A stretch of DNA of 7,643 nt from an uncultured Lachnospiraceae bacterium (GCA_947628025.1 CANQYH010000152.1:1-7643), one strand, 5' to 3'; counted from the stretch's first letter, positions 1 through 6,793 are shown. Translations and numbers: made by a program. Notes: generated by a model from the letters alone, not told the origin.

Positions 1-574
1 GTGGATCCGCGAATACAAGGATAAGCTGGGTATACGCATCGTTAATATATCGGTGGGCTCCTATTCCAGGAAGAACATGAGTGAAAATTCGGCTCTGGTG
101 CGCGGCGTGGACGCGGCGTGGGACGACGGTCTGGTGGTCGTGGTGGCCGCCGGCAATAACGGGCCGGGCCGCATGACCGTGACGACGCCGGGGATCAGCC
201 GGAAAGTGATCACCGTGGGCTGTTCGGACGATCACAAGGAGGTCAATGTGATGGGCAGCCGGATGGTCGATTATTCTGGGAGAGGGCCGACCGGCGCCTG
301 CATCTGCAAGCCGGAGATCATTGCGCCGGGAGCCGGTATTATAAGCTGCAGCAACGAGCCGGGACGCTATTCGGTGAAAAGCGGCACTTCCATGTCTACG
401 CCCATCGTGGCCGGGGCCATCGCGCTGCTGCTGGAGAAATATCCCGGCATGTCCAATCGGGACGTGAAGCTGCGCCTGCGGGAACGGGCCGTGGATATGG
501 GGCTGCCGAAGAACCAGCAGGGCTGGGGGATGCTGGATGTGGCGAGGCTTTTAGAGGATGTGCCGGGCCGTTAG
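1..574 (+). CDS. Subtilisin-family (S8) serine peptidase, C-terminal part (5' truncated by window edge)
   Basis: The reading frame is open from base 2 and gives 190 visible residues; the N-terminal half, with the catalytic Asp and His, lies outside the window. Seen directly: the NISVG strand (residues 15-19), the AAGNNGP motif carrying the oxyanion-hole Asn (codon 155-157), a KPEIIAPG motif, and SGTSMSTPIVAG with the nucleophile Ser at codon 389-391. The protein stops soon after the subtilase fold (GWGMLDVARLLED), so no C-terminal add-on domain, membrane anchor or sorting signal follows. From family knowledge, such enzymes hydrolyse peptide bonds with a Ser/His/Asp triad. Whether this one is secreted or intracellular cannot be told without its N-terminus. 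A GTG at 53 lies in the middle of the conserved core and is not a start. The gene is closed by the terminator at 588-631 and so is probably not co-transcribed with the downstream surface-protein gene. Confidence 0.94.
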   Translation, partial: WIREYKDKLGIRIVNISVGSYSRKNMSENSALVRGVDAAWDDGLVVVVAAGNNGPGRMTVTTPGISRKVITVGCSDDHKEVNVMGSRMVDYSGRGPTGACICKPEIIAPGAGIISCSNEPGRYSVKSGTSMSTPIVAGAIALLLEKYPGMSNRDVKLRLRERAVDMGLPKNQQGWGMLDVARLLEDVPGR

Positions 575-587
575 AACGGCGGAAAAG

Positions 588-631
588 AAAGCGCTGAGAC
601 GCGGGACGAAAGACGCGGCTTGGCGCTTTTT
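588..631 (+). terminator. Rho-independent terminator after the S8 peptidase gene
   Basis: The arm at 588-603 pairs with 614-629 (16 positions with one mismatch and two G-U pairs) around a 10-nt loop, and the stem runs into a T-tract at 627-631. It begins 14 bases after the peptidase stop codon. Confidence 0.85.
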
Positions 632-662
632 GCCGGTATAGACAGAAAACGGTTAAAGTTTA

Positions 663-692
663 CTTCGAAATATTGTAAAACAATAAGCGAAG
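663..692. repeat. 30-bp dyad symmetry upstream of the surface-protein promoter
   Basis: CTTCG (663-667) and TATTG (671-675) are mirrored by CAATA (681-685) and CGAAG (688-692) around a TAAAA centre. This makes ten matched positions in two blocks. It lies about 50 bases upstream of the -35 box in AT-rich DNA, a position suited to a transcription-factor operator. No T-tract follows, so it is not a terminator. The regulator is unknown. Confidence 0.5.
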
Positions 693-738
693 AATGGCTG
701 ATATTAAAAGATTTTTATAAAAAATATACTTGAAAATA

Positions 739-767
739 TTGCAAATTCCATCAATATACTGTATAAT
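739..767 (+). promoter_or_regulatory. Sigma-A-type promoter for the surface-protein leader
   Basis: A TTGCAA -35 box (739-744) is separated by exactly 17 bp from a consensus TATAAT -10 box (762-767). The 690-738 stretch is very AT-rich and could serve as an UP element. Transcription would start near 774, about 240 bases before the coding start at 1015. No second convincing promoter is seen between the leader terminator and that start. Confidence 0.8.
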
Positions 768-773
768 AACGAT

Positions 774-976
774 AGCCATGAGACAGGCGAATATGTGCGA
801 CAGGATTTGGATGTAGTGGCTGCCACGCAGGTTCAGATGTAAAAGAGGTTGCAGATATGCCGTATTCCGTTGATCATTCTTTCAATACGCATATGAGGTC
901 CTGTTTTGGGCGATGGTATAAGATGAAAACAGTCGGGAAGAGCTGGAGGATCGTGCACTTTTTCCGGCGGTTTTTT
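774..976 (+). ncRNA. Structured leader RNA with terminator/anti-terminator switch (unassigned riboswitch or attenuator candidate)
   Basis: The predicted transcript folds into a closed rod: 775-779 pairs with 913-917, 783-787 with 900-904, and 791-797 with 888-894 (7 bp, one G-U). The region 798-887 forms a variable centre that includes a GTGG/CCAC hairpin (816-826). Downstream, 926-939 pairs with 961-974 and is followed by six T residues, an intrinsic terminator. CTGTTTT (901-907) is perfectly complementary to AAAACAG (926-932). That pairing would break both the second rod stem and the terminator, as in a classical riboswitch expression platform. I compared it by eye with conserved cores of TPP, FMN, SAM-I, lysine, glycine, cobalamin, purine, c-di-GMP, c-di-AMP, M-box and T-box leaders and recognised none. 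A stand-alone small RNA is the alternative, but the surface-protein gene has no other visible promoter. Confidence 0.55.
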
Positions 977-988
977 GTATTATTTTAA
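857..988 (+). CDS. Possible 43-codon small ORF / leader peptide overlapping the attenuator
   Basis: The ATG at 857 is preceded by AAAAGAGG (841-848), a fair Shine-Dalgarno match at 8-nt spacing. The 43-residue product is basic and aromatic, has two Trp and one Cys, and ends in a basic/aromatic stretch (SWRIVHFFRRFFVLF). The frame runs through the entire leader terminator (926-976) and stops at 986-988, 26 bases before the surface-protein start. If translated, ribosomes would melt the terminator, so it could be a control peptide. It could equally be a chance frame in a structured RNA. No homology is recognised. Confidence 0.25.
   Translation: MPYSVDHSFNTHMRSCFGRWYKMKTVGKSWRIVHFFRRFFVLF
926..976 (+). 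terminator. Intrinsic terminator inside the surface-protein leader
   Basis: The arm at 926-939 pairs with 961-974 with a single A/G mismatch and G-U pairs, leaving a loop of about 21 nt, and T971-T976 follows. It sits 39 bases upstream of the downstream ATG, so full-length mRNA requires read-through or anti-termination. Confidence 0.65.
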
Positions 989-997
989 ATTAAGGAA

Positions 998-1008
998 AAG
1001 GGGAGAAG
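998..1008 (+). promoter_or_regulatory. Ribosome binding site of the surface-protein gene
   Basis: AAGGGGAGAAG is purine-rich, with the GGGGAG core at 1000-1005, nine bases before the ATG at 1015. It fixes that codon as the start. The resulting N-terminus is a proper signal peptide. Confidence 0.75.
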
Positions 1009-1014
1009 CAGGCG

Positions 1015-4000
1015 ATGAAGAAAACGAACTGGAAGCGAAAAGGAAAGGAAGCGCTGGCCATGCTGCTGACGGTGGCTTTGATGGGCAGTATGCCGGGGCT
1101 GTCCGTGTCCGCGGCTTTGGCCGACGGCGCGCAGGCCGAGAAAACAGAAGAAGTGCCGGAAGCTGAGGAAACGGCACTCCCGAAAGACGGCAGGGCGACG
1201 CCGTCCGACGCGGAAGTCCCGGCCGATGAGGAGACGGCTGCGCCATCTGAAGCGGAGACTCCGGCAGAAGAACCGGCGCTGCCGCCCGAGGCAGAGATTC
1301 CGGCGGCAGAAGACCCGTCGCCCTTATCCGGGACGGAGATCTCGACGGAGGAAGAGATCGCGCCGGTCCTGATGGCGGCGGAAGCGGCGACAGAAGAGAG
1401 TGTATCGTATTGGGACCCTGTGGAGGGAACGGAAAAAACGGCGTCGGATGTGACGGTAGTGAGCGCTGCCGATACGGCGTGGGGCGAGGCAGATAAAGAA
1501 ACCTGGTATGTGGCGGAAGGTATTGTTACCATAAGCGAGCGCGTCATGGTATACGGCACAGTCAACCTGATCCTTGCGGACGGGTGCGAACTGACTGCGG
1601 GCGAGGGGATTACGGTGGAGTATGCAGTTTCAGAGGTAACGTCAGAAGAAGATTTTGCCGATTTGGCGAACGAGGCGAAGCTGGTCATATGGGGGCAGGA
1701 AGCATTAAGCGGAACGCTGACAGCGACTGCCAGCGAAACTGTTTCAAGAAGCGCGGCGGGGATCGGGAATAGTGATGAGAAGCTTTATTCTGTTGGGACA
1801 ATTGTTATTAATGGCGGAAATGTAAATGCGGTTGGAGCAGCAGAGGGATATGGGATAGGAGGATGGTTGGGAGAAATAGAAGAGGGGACGCATATGCCGG
1901 TTGGTGCCTTGTTCATTAATGGCGGAATAATTGATGCAAAAACGGGAAATAGTTATTCAGATGTTTTTGCAGAAGCATTGAGCGTTGAACCTGTATTTTC
2001 TAAAAACTATCTGCATGTAACGGTCGATATGGAGTATGCGCGGGATGAACCTGACGATGAAGGCAATATGGGCTGGATATATATGGAATGGACAGGTGAT
2101 CCGAGAGGAATAGTAAGTAACGGTGTTCGACACCATATTAGGATCCAATCATTGAATGAAGATGACGTTTATTTATGTGTTGATTGGTATAATTCGAATG
2201 AGAGTATATTTGAGAATTTGGATGAAGACTTCAGTTTGGAATTAAAAGAGCCGGAAGAATTGGAAGAACCAGAAGAACCGGAAGAACCAGTGACAGTCAT
2301 ATCTCTGGAGCTTGAAGCGTCTCTGGTTGCGAACATAGACGGTTATGAACTGAGACTGGATTCATATAGCGACGAATATACATGGAACGTGGTTGGCAAT
2401 CGATGCGAGAAAACGGAAATTGTTGCATTATCCGGGGAGGGGAGCGGCAATGGTAAACAAGTGGATTTGAATATTGATTTAAATGAACGCGCAGAAAAAT
2501 TGCAGATAAGCTGTGTCTGTGAGACGATATGTTGGTGCGAAGAAGTATGCGAATGTGAGGAATTATGCACATGTGGGGAAGTGTGTGAATGTGGGGAGGT
2601 ATGTACATGCGCTACATCGCCAGTATGCAGCTGCGGAGAAGAATGTGATTGCGAGACGGCTTGTGATTGTGAGGAACCGTGCGGATGTAAGTTTGTATAT
2701 ACGAGAGAGAATACGATAACGCTGGTACAGCCTGACGTTACAGTCACATTTAACGGTCCGGATGGGGAAACCGCCACTCCGGAAAAACAGGTATTGAAAC
2801 GATTTCAGCCTGTGAGTAAACCGGAAGAATTGCAAAAAGAACATTATGTATTGGAATGGTACACAGATCCTGAATTTTTGGAAGAAAGTAAATGGGATTT
2901 TGAGTCGGAAGTTACTCAGGACATGGTTTTGTACGGCCGATGGGAAGCAATCGAGCCGGAAACTTTATCTTTGAATGCGGAAAGTCTGGACCTGGATGAG
3001 GGAGGGATGGTTAGGCTTATCGCGACCATGTCCCCCGCGGATGCGATGGGAATAGTGACCTGGCGTGTGGAAGCGGAGGATACAGGGATTGTATCCATTC
3101 AGCCGGAAAATGCAGATGCGGGTGATTCTGTAACGGGCAATACCGTGACGGTGAAAGCACTGAAAGCAGGAGAGGCGACGATTACGGCTGCACTTTCCGA
3201 TACGGTTAAAGCGTCATGTATTGTGTCGGTCAAACATGTTTGGGGAGAAGAACCGGAGTGGACGTGGTCGGAAGATGGTAAAACGGCGACGGCAGTATTT
3301 ACCTGTGCGAACGACAAAGTATCGTCAGAACCAATGTCTGCGGAGATGACGGAAACGGATATGCAGAAAGCCACCTGTGAAGCTCCGGGAAGTGTGAAAT
3401 ATACTGCGACGGTCAATTTTGGTGGGAAAGACTATACATCAGAAAAGACCGTGACCATTCCCGCCACCGGCCATAATTATCAGGGTCCGGAGTGGACGTG
3501 GTCGGAAGATGGCAAAACGGCGGAGGCAGTATTTACCTGCACGAATGATCCTACGCATGTCGAAAGGGCCGAGGCCCAGGTGACAGAGGCTGTTACTGAA
3601 CCGGCCGTATGCGACCAACCTGGAAAAAAGACCCTTACGGCGGAGGCAGAGTTCGGAGGGCAGACGTATAGCACGGAGCAAGTATTGGAGATCGCCGCTC
3701 TTGGTCATGTCTGGGGAGACCCGGAGTGGACGTGGTCGGAAGATGACAAAACGGCGACGGCGGCGTTTACCTGCACGAACGATCCTGCGCATGTTAGCCG
3801 GGTCGAGGGCCAAGTGACGGAGGTTGTTACGAAACAGGCTGCATGCGCTGAAGCGGGAAGCAGGACCCTTACGGCGGAGGCAGAGTTCGGAGGTCAGACG
3901 TATCGTGCGGAGAAAGTAGGGGAAATTGCCGCATTGGGGCATACGTACGGCGATCCTGTGTTCCAGTGGAGCGAGGATCATTCGTCAGCGGAGGCGGAAT

Positions 4001-5169
4001 TTACCTGTTCTCGCTGCGGCGAATCGCAGACGGCGGCTGCGTTTGTTACGTCCCGGACCGAAGAGGATCGTGTGATCTATACGGCGGAAGTTTCATTTGC
4101 GGGCAGCACATATACGGACGTGCAGGAAGTAGTGCAAGAGCCGGAAACCGAGCCAGAGACCGAGCCAGAGACGGAACCGGAAACGGAGCCGGAAACCGAG
4201 CCAGAGACAGAACCGGAAACCGGGCCGGAGACTGAGCCAGAGACGGAAGCGGAAACCGAGCCAGAGACGGAACCGGCAACCGAGCCAGAGACCGAGCCAG
4301 AGACGGAACCGGAAACAGAACCTGAGACGGAACCAGAGACAGAACCGGAAACCGAGCCAGAGACGGAACCGGAAACAGAACCGGAAACTGAGCCAGAGAC
4401 GGAACCAGAGACAGAACCGGAAACAGAACCAGAGACCGAACCAGAGACAGAACCGGAAACAGAACCTGAGACGGAACCGGAGAGAGAGCCAGAAACCGAG
4501 CCAGTGACCGAATCCGCAGCCGAAACGGCAGAGCCTGTTTCAGATCCGGGGAGCTGGCAGGAATCGGAAGAAGGATGGCAGTATGTTTCTTCCGATGGAG
4601 AACCGGTCTCAAATCAGTGGGAGCTGATCAACGATCAATGGTACTATTTTGGGGACGATACATATATGTCCGTAGGCTGGCAGGAAGTAAATGGCCAGTG
4701 GTACTATCTGGATGAGGAAAGCGGAGGAATGACGACGGGCTGGCAGGAAGTAGACGGCCAGTGGTACTATCTGAACGAAGAAAGCGGAGGAATGACGACG
4801 GGCTGGCAGGAGGTAGACGGCCAGTGGTATTATCTGAACGAGGAAAGCGGAGGCATGAAGACAGGCTGGCAGGAAGTAAATGGTCAGTGGTACCATCTGG
4901 ACGCCGTGAACGGAAATATGGGCACCGGCTGGTATTTCGATGAGGCGGACGGCCATTGGTATTATTTCGACCCGGTCAGCGGCAGCATGAAGACCGGCTG
5001 GCAGGAGATCGAAGGAACCTGGTATTACTTTACGGAAACCTCCGGCGGGAGCTCTTATGTATACGATGAAGCGGCGGGAGAATGGGTCTATACGAACAGC
5101 GGGGCCCAGCCGTACGGTTCCTTGTATGAGGGGAACGATACGCCTCCGAATCCGCAGGCGGACACCTGA
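1015..5169 (+). CDS. Large modular secreted surface protein with Cys-x-Cys array, InlB/BIG2 domains, PETE stalk and cell-wall-binding repeats (1384 aa)
   Basis: The likely role is a cell-surface adhesin or display protein, exported by Sec and held non-covalently on the wall; no enzymatic domain is visible. Order by residue: 1-36 signal peptide (Lys/Arg-rich start, hydrophobic core, cleavage near VSA or ALA); 44-128 acidic Pro/Glu/Ala linker; about 163-310 beta-helix-like strands (LILADGCELTAGEGITV, TIVINGGNVNAVGA); 412-425 EPEE linker; 500-558 ten Cys-x-Cys pairs; about 575-643 InlB/Listeria-Bacteroides (Flg_new) repeat; 645-739 BIG2 Ig-like domain; 741-1042 four repeats of about 78 residues beginning with a GHxYG- or HVWG-type motif then WTWSEDGKTA; 1043-1166 PETE tetrapeptides; 1180-1348 choline/cell-wall-binding repeats (GWQEVxGQWYYL). 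There is no LPXTG motif or C-terminal membrane helix, so attachment is probably through the last module. G+C falls sharply from about residue 255 to 640 relative to both flanks. Expression is probably set by the upstream attenuator-like leader. The ligand is unknown. Confidence 0.96.
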   Translation: MKKTNWKRKGKEALAMLLTVALMGSMPGLSVSAALADGAQAEKTEEVPEAEETALPKDGRATPSDAEVPADEETAAPSEAETPAEEPALPPEAEIPAAEDPSPLSGTEISTEEEIAPVLMAAEAATEESVSYWDPVEGTEKTASDVTVVSAADTAWGEADKETWYVAEGIVTISERVMVYGTVNLILADGCELTAGEGITVEYAVSEVTSEEDFADLANEAKLVIWGQEALSGTLTATASETVSRSAAGIGNSDEKLYSVGTIVINGGNVNAVGAAEGYGIGGWLGEIEEGTHMPVGALFINGGIIDAKTGNSYSDVFAEALSVEPVFSKNYLHVTVDMEYARDEPDDEGNMGWIYMEWTGDPRGIVSNGVRHHIRIQSLNEDDVYLCVDWYNSNESIFENLDEDFSLELKEPEELEEPEEPEEPVTVISLELEASLVANIDGYELRLDSYSDEYTWNVVGNRCEKTEIVALSGEGSGNGKQVDLNIDLNERAEKLQISCVCETICWCEEVCECEELCTCGEVCECGEVCTCATSPVCSCGEECDCETACDCEEPCGCKFVYTRENTITLVQPDVTVTFNGPDGETATPEKQVLKRFQPVSKPEELQKEHYVLEWYTDPEFLEESKWDFESEVTQDMVLYGRWEAIEPETLSLNAESLDLDEGGMVRLIATMSPADAMGIVTWRVEAEDTGIVSIQPENADAGDSVTGNTVTVKALKAGEATITAALSDTVKASCIVSVKHVWGEEPEWTWSEDGKTATAVFTCANDKVSSEPMSAEMTETDMQKATCEAPGSVKYTATVNFGGKDYTSEKTVTIPATGHNYQGPEWTWSEDGKTAEAVFTCTNDPTHVERAEAQVTEAVTEPAVCDQPGKKTLTAEAEFGGQTYSTEQVLEIAALGHVWGDPEWTWSEDDKTATAAFTCTNDPAHVSRVEGQVTEVVTKQAACAEAGSRTLTAEAEFGGQTYRAEKVGEIAALGHTYGDPVFQWSEDHSSAEAEFTCSRCGESQTAAAFVTSRTEEDRVIYTAEVSFAGSTYTDVQEVVQEPETEPETEPETEPETEPETEPETEPETGPETEPETEAETEPETEPATEPETEPETEPETEPETEPETEPETEPETEPETEPETEPETEPETEPETEPETEPETEPETEPETEPEREPETEPVTESAAETAEPVSDPGSWQESEEGWQYVSSDGEPVSNQWELINDQWYYFGDDTYMSVGWQEVNGQWYYLDEESGGMTTGWQEVDGQWYYLNEESGGMTTGWQEVDGQWYYLNEESGGMKTGWQEVNGQWYHLDAVNGNMGTGWYFDEADGHWYYFDPVSGSMKTGWQEIEGTWYYFTETSGGSSYVYDEAAGEWVYTNSGAQPYGSLYEGNDTPPNPQADT
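2512..2688 (+). repeat. Hexapeptide Cys-x-Cys array (20 Cys in 59 residues)
   Basis: Cysteines occur at residues 500/502, 506/508, 512/514, 518/520, 524/526, 530/532, 538/540, 544/546, 550/552 and 556/558. The period is a strict six residues (C-x-C-x3), broken once by two extra residues between the sixth and seventh pair. Spacers are mostly Glu, Asp, Gly and Val. At DNA level there is an 18-bp period, with a 36-bp super-unit: residues 512-520 and 524-532 match at 7 of 9 positions. The repeat lies inside the surface-protein gene. A metal-thiolate cluster or a disulfide ladder are the obvious possibilities; neither is shown. Confidence 0.95.
3235..4140 (+). repeat. Four tandem WTWSEDGKTA-type extracellular repeats
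   Basis: Units begin at residues 741, 820, 898 and 976 (78-79 residue period). Each carries PEWTWSEDGKTA or a variant, then an FTC motif, a second Cys in the first three units, and a closing beta-strand of the FGGxxY type. Units 2 and 3 are the most alike (TLTAEAEFGGQTY in both). Unit 4 is diverged, has an extra Cys (FTCSRC) and ends at the PETE stalk. Such repeats are frequent in surface proteins of gut Clostridia. The two conserved Cys could form one disulfide per unit. Confidence 0.85.
4141..4512 (+). repeat. PETE tetrapeptide stalk (31 in-register 12-bp units)
   Basis: Thirty units occupy 4141-4500, 26 of them exactly Pro-Glu-Thr-Glu. The variants are PETG, AETE, PATE and PERE, and a 31st unit, PVTE, follows. 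Synonymous codons vary (CCA/CCG/CCT, GAG/GAA, ACC/ACG/ACA/ACT), so the tract is not a recent pure-DNA expansion. It probably forms an extended, strongly acidic spacer between the folded ectodomain and the wall-binding module. Confidence 0.97.
4552..5058 (+). repeat. Choline/cell-wall-binding repeat module
   Basis: Residues 1180-1348 contain about eight aromatic GW/WYY units. The core units start at residues 1221, 1242, 1263 and 1284 (exactly 21 residues each), followed by a 23-residue unit at 1305 and a final one at 1328. The first two full units differ at 5 of 63 bases and the second and third at 6 of 63, indicating recent duplication. This family binds choline or other teichoic-acid decorations and anchors proteins non-covalently. 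Confidence 0.92.
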
Positions 5170-5211
5170 CGGCGGAGTGGTATACCTGGCTTAAATCACG
5201 CCAATTAGAGA

Positions 5212-5351
5212 GACGGCTGTAAAGCAAAGCATATCCTGACATTTCCCGGCAATTTTCGCGGTGATCTTCCCAAACGGGCGCGGCCCGGCGGAAACGCCTG
5301 CGGAGATGGCCGGAAAAGTCAGGGGATCTCTGTTTTGCGGCCGTCTTTTTT
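5212..5351 (+). terminator. Large nested inverted repeat with U-tract after the surface-protein gene (terminator or structured RNA)
   Basis: The outer stem 5212-5223 pairs with 5334-5345 over 12 uninterrupted positions (two G-U) and is followed directly by six T residues (5346-5351). An inner stem, 5235-5250 with 5309-5323, has 15 pairs with one mismatch and one bulge. Inside it are small hairpins: CCC-AAAC-GGG (5269-5278) and GGCG-GAAA-CGCC with a GNRA-type loop (5287-5298). The position, 42 bases after the stop codon, suits a terminator. The enclosed 110 nt is far more than a terminator needs. Confidence 0.6.
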
Positions 5352-5684
5352 CTTGCTTTTTTGCGGAAACTATGGTATTTTTAATGTGTAGGATTTCTCC
5401 TGTGACTGCGGCCCCTGCAGGGCTGTCATGAGGCTTCTAGAACCGCTGTGTCTGTGCGGTTTTCACCCGTGGAATCCCCGTTATATACAGGAATGAGACC
5501 GATCCGCAGATGTTTGACCGGTCTACGCATTTTTGATGCGGATCGTGCGGAAAATAGCGGCGGCGGTATCCGGCCGGATCATCGTGAAACGGTTCCATCG
5601 TCCGGGATGCGATGGCCCGGCGTCGTTTGGCCGGGTGCGCAGACCGGAGCAATCGTAAAATTGAGCAGAAAGCGGGAAAAACGG
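5352..5684. other. Non-coding stretch with several hairpins, no convincing gene
   Basis: No open frame here has a ribosome site or recognisable product. Visible structure: AGGA/TCCT (5390-5401); a CGGCCC/GGGCTG hairpin near 5409-5425; a weak terminator-like stem, AACCGC with GCGGTT, followed by a short T run (5441-5463); a 9-bp inverted repeat (5500-5508 with 5537-5545) that competes with a CGCAT/ATGCG hairpin (5526-5540); a 12-bp palindrome (5568-5579); and two abutting 6-bp hairpins (5595-5615 and 5616-5635). Confidence 0.5.
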
Positions 5685-5713
5685 TTGACATTTTCCGGCT
5701 GGTATAGTATGAT
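5685..5713 (+). promoter_or_regulatory. recA promoter
   Basis: A consensus TTGACA -35 box (5685-5690), a 17-bp spacer and a TATGAT -10 box (5708-5713). Transcription would begin near 5720, at the edge of the LexA box. Confidence 0.88.
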
Positions 5714-5719
5714 AGAAAC

Positions 5720-5733
5720 AGAACACACGTTCG
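5720..5733. promoter_or_regulatory. LexA/DinR (SOS) box controlling recA
   Basis: GAAC-ACAC-GTTC (5721-5732) is a perfect match to the Firmicutes GAAC-N4-GTTC operator core. It begins seven bases after the -10 box and covers the expected transcription start, so bound LexA would block initiation. DNA damage would relieve this through RecA-stimulated LexA self-cleavage. Confidence 0.88.
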
Positions 5734-5736
5734 AAT

Positions 5737-5742
5737 GGAGGA
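5737..5742 (+). promoter_or_regulatory. recA ribosome binding site (decides the start)
   Basis: GGAGGA lies five bases upstream of the ATG at 5747. An in-frame ATG at 5735 overlaps this site and has no ribosome site of its own, so 5747 is preferred. Confidence 0.85.
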
Positions 5743-5746
5743 AATT

Positions 5747-6793
<1,047 letters not shown>

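Noticed and set aside
841..860. Lysine-riboswitch-like AGAGGTTGC motif
   Set aside because: The rest of the lysine aptamer core is absent from the surrounding sequence.
774..976. 6S RNA
   Set aside because: The length and rod shape are suggestive, but the terminator with anti-terminator pairing and the position immediately before a gene without another promoter fit an attenuator better. I could not recognise a 6S central bubble.
990..1688. 232-codon minus-strand frame, Ser/Ala-rich
   Set aside because: It is the antisense reading of the acidic Pro/Glu/Ala linker and signal peptide region, with no domain and no ribosome site.
2343..2777. Minus-strand open frame giving a His/Ser-rich peptide opposite the Cys array
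   Set aside because: The His periodicity is the antisense shadow of the Cys-x-Cys codons. There is no start context and it lies fully inside a well-supported gene.
4141..4512. CRISPR-like direct repeat array
   Set aside because: The units are 12 bp, contiguous, in frame and encode PETE. There are no spacers.
4046..4612. 188-codon minus-strand open frame opposite the PETE stalk
   Set aside because: It stays open only because the 12-bp repeat lacks stops on that strand. The product is a Leu/Pro/Val/Ser/Arg-type low-complexity repeat with no ribosome site.
5101..5169. C-terminal sortase signal
   Set aside because: The last 23 residues contain no LPXTG-like motif, hydrophobic helix or positive tail.
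5725..5741. tRNA T-arm-like sequence (GTTCGAAT)
   Set aside because: No acceptor or anticodon arms are present. The bases belong to the LexA box and the ribosome site.
5735..5746. Alternative recA start four codons upstream
   Set aside because: That ATG overlaps the GGAGGA ribosome site used by the ATG at 5747, and typical RecA N-termini fit the later start.
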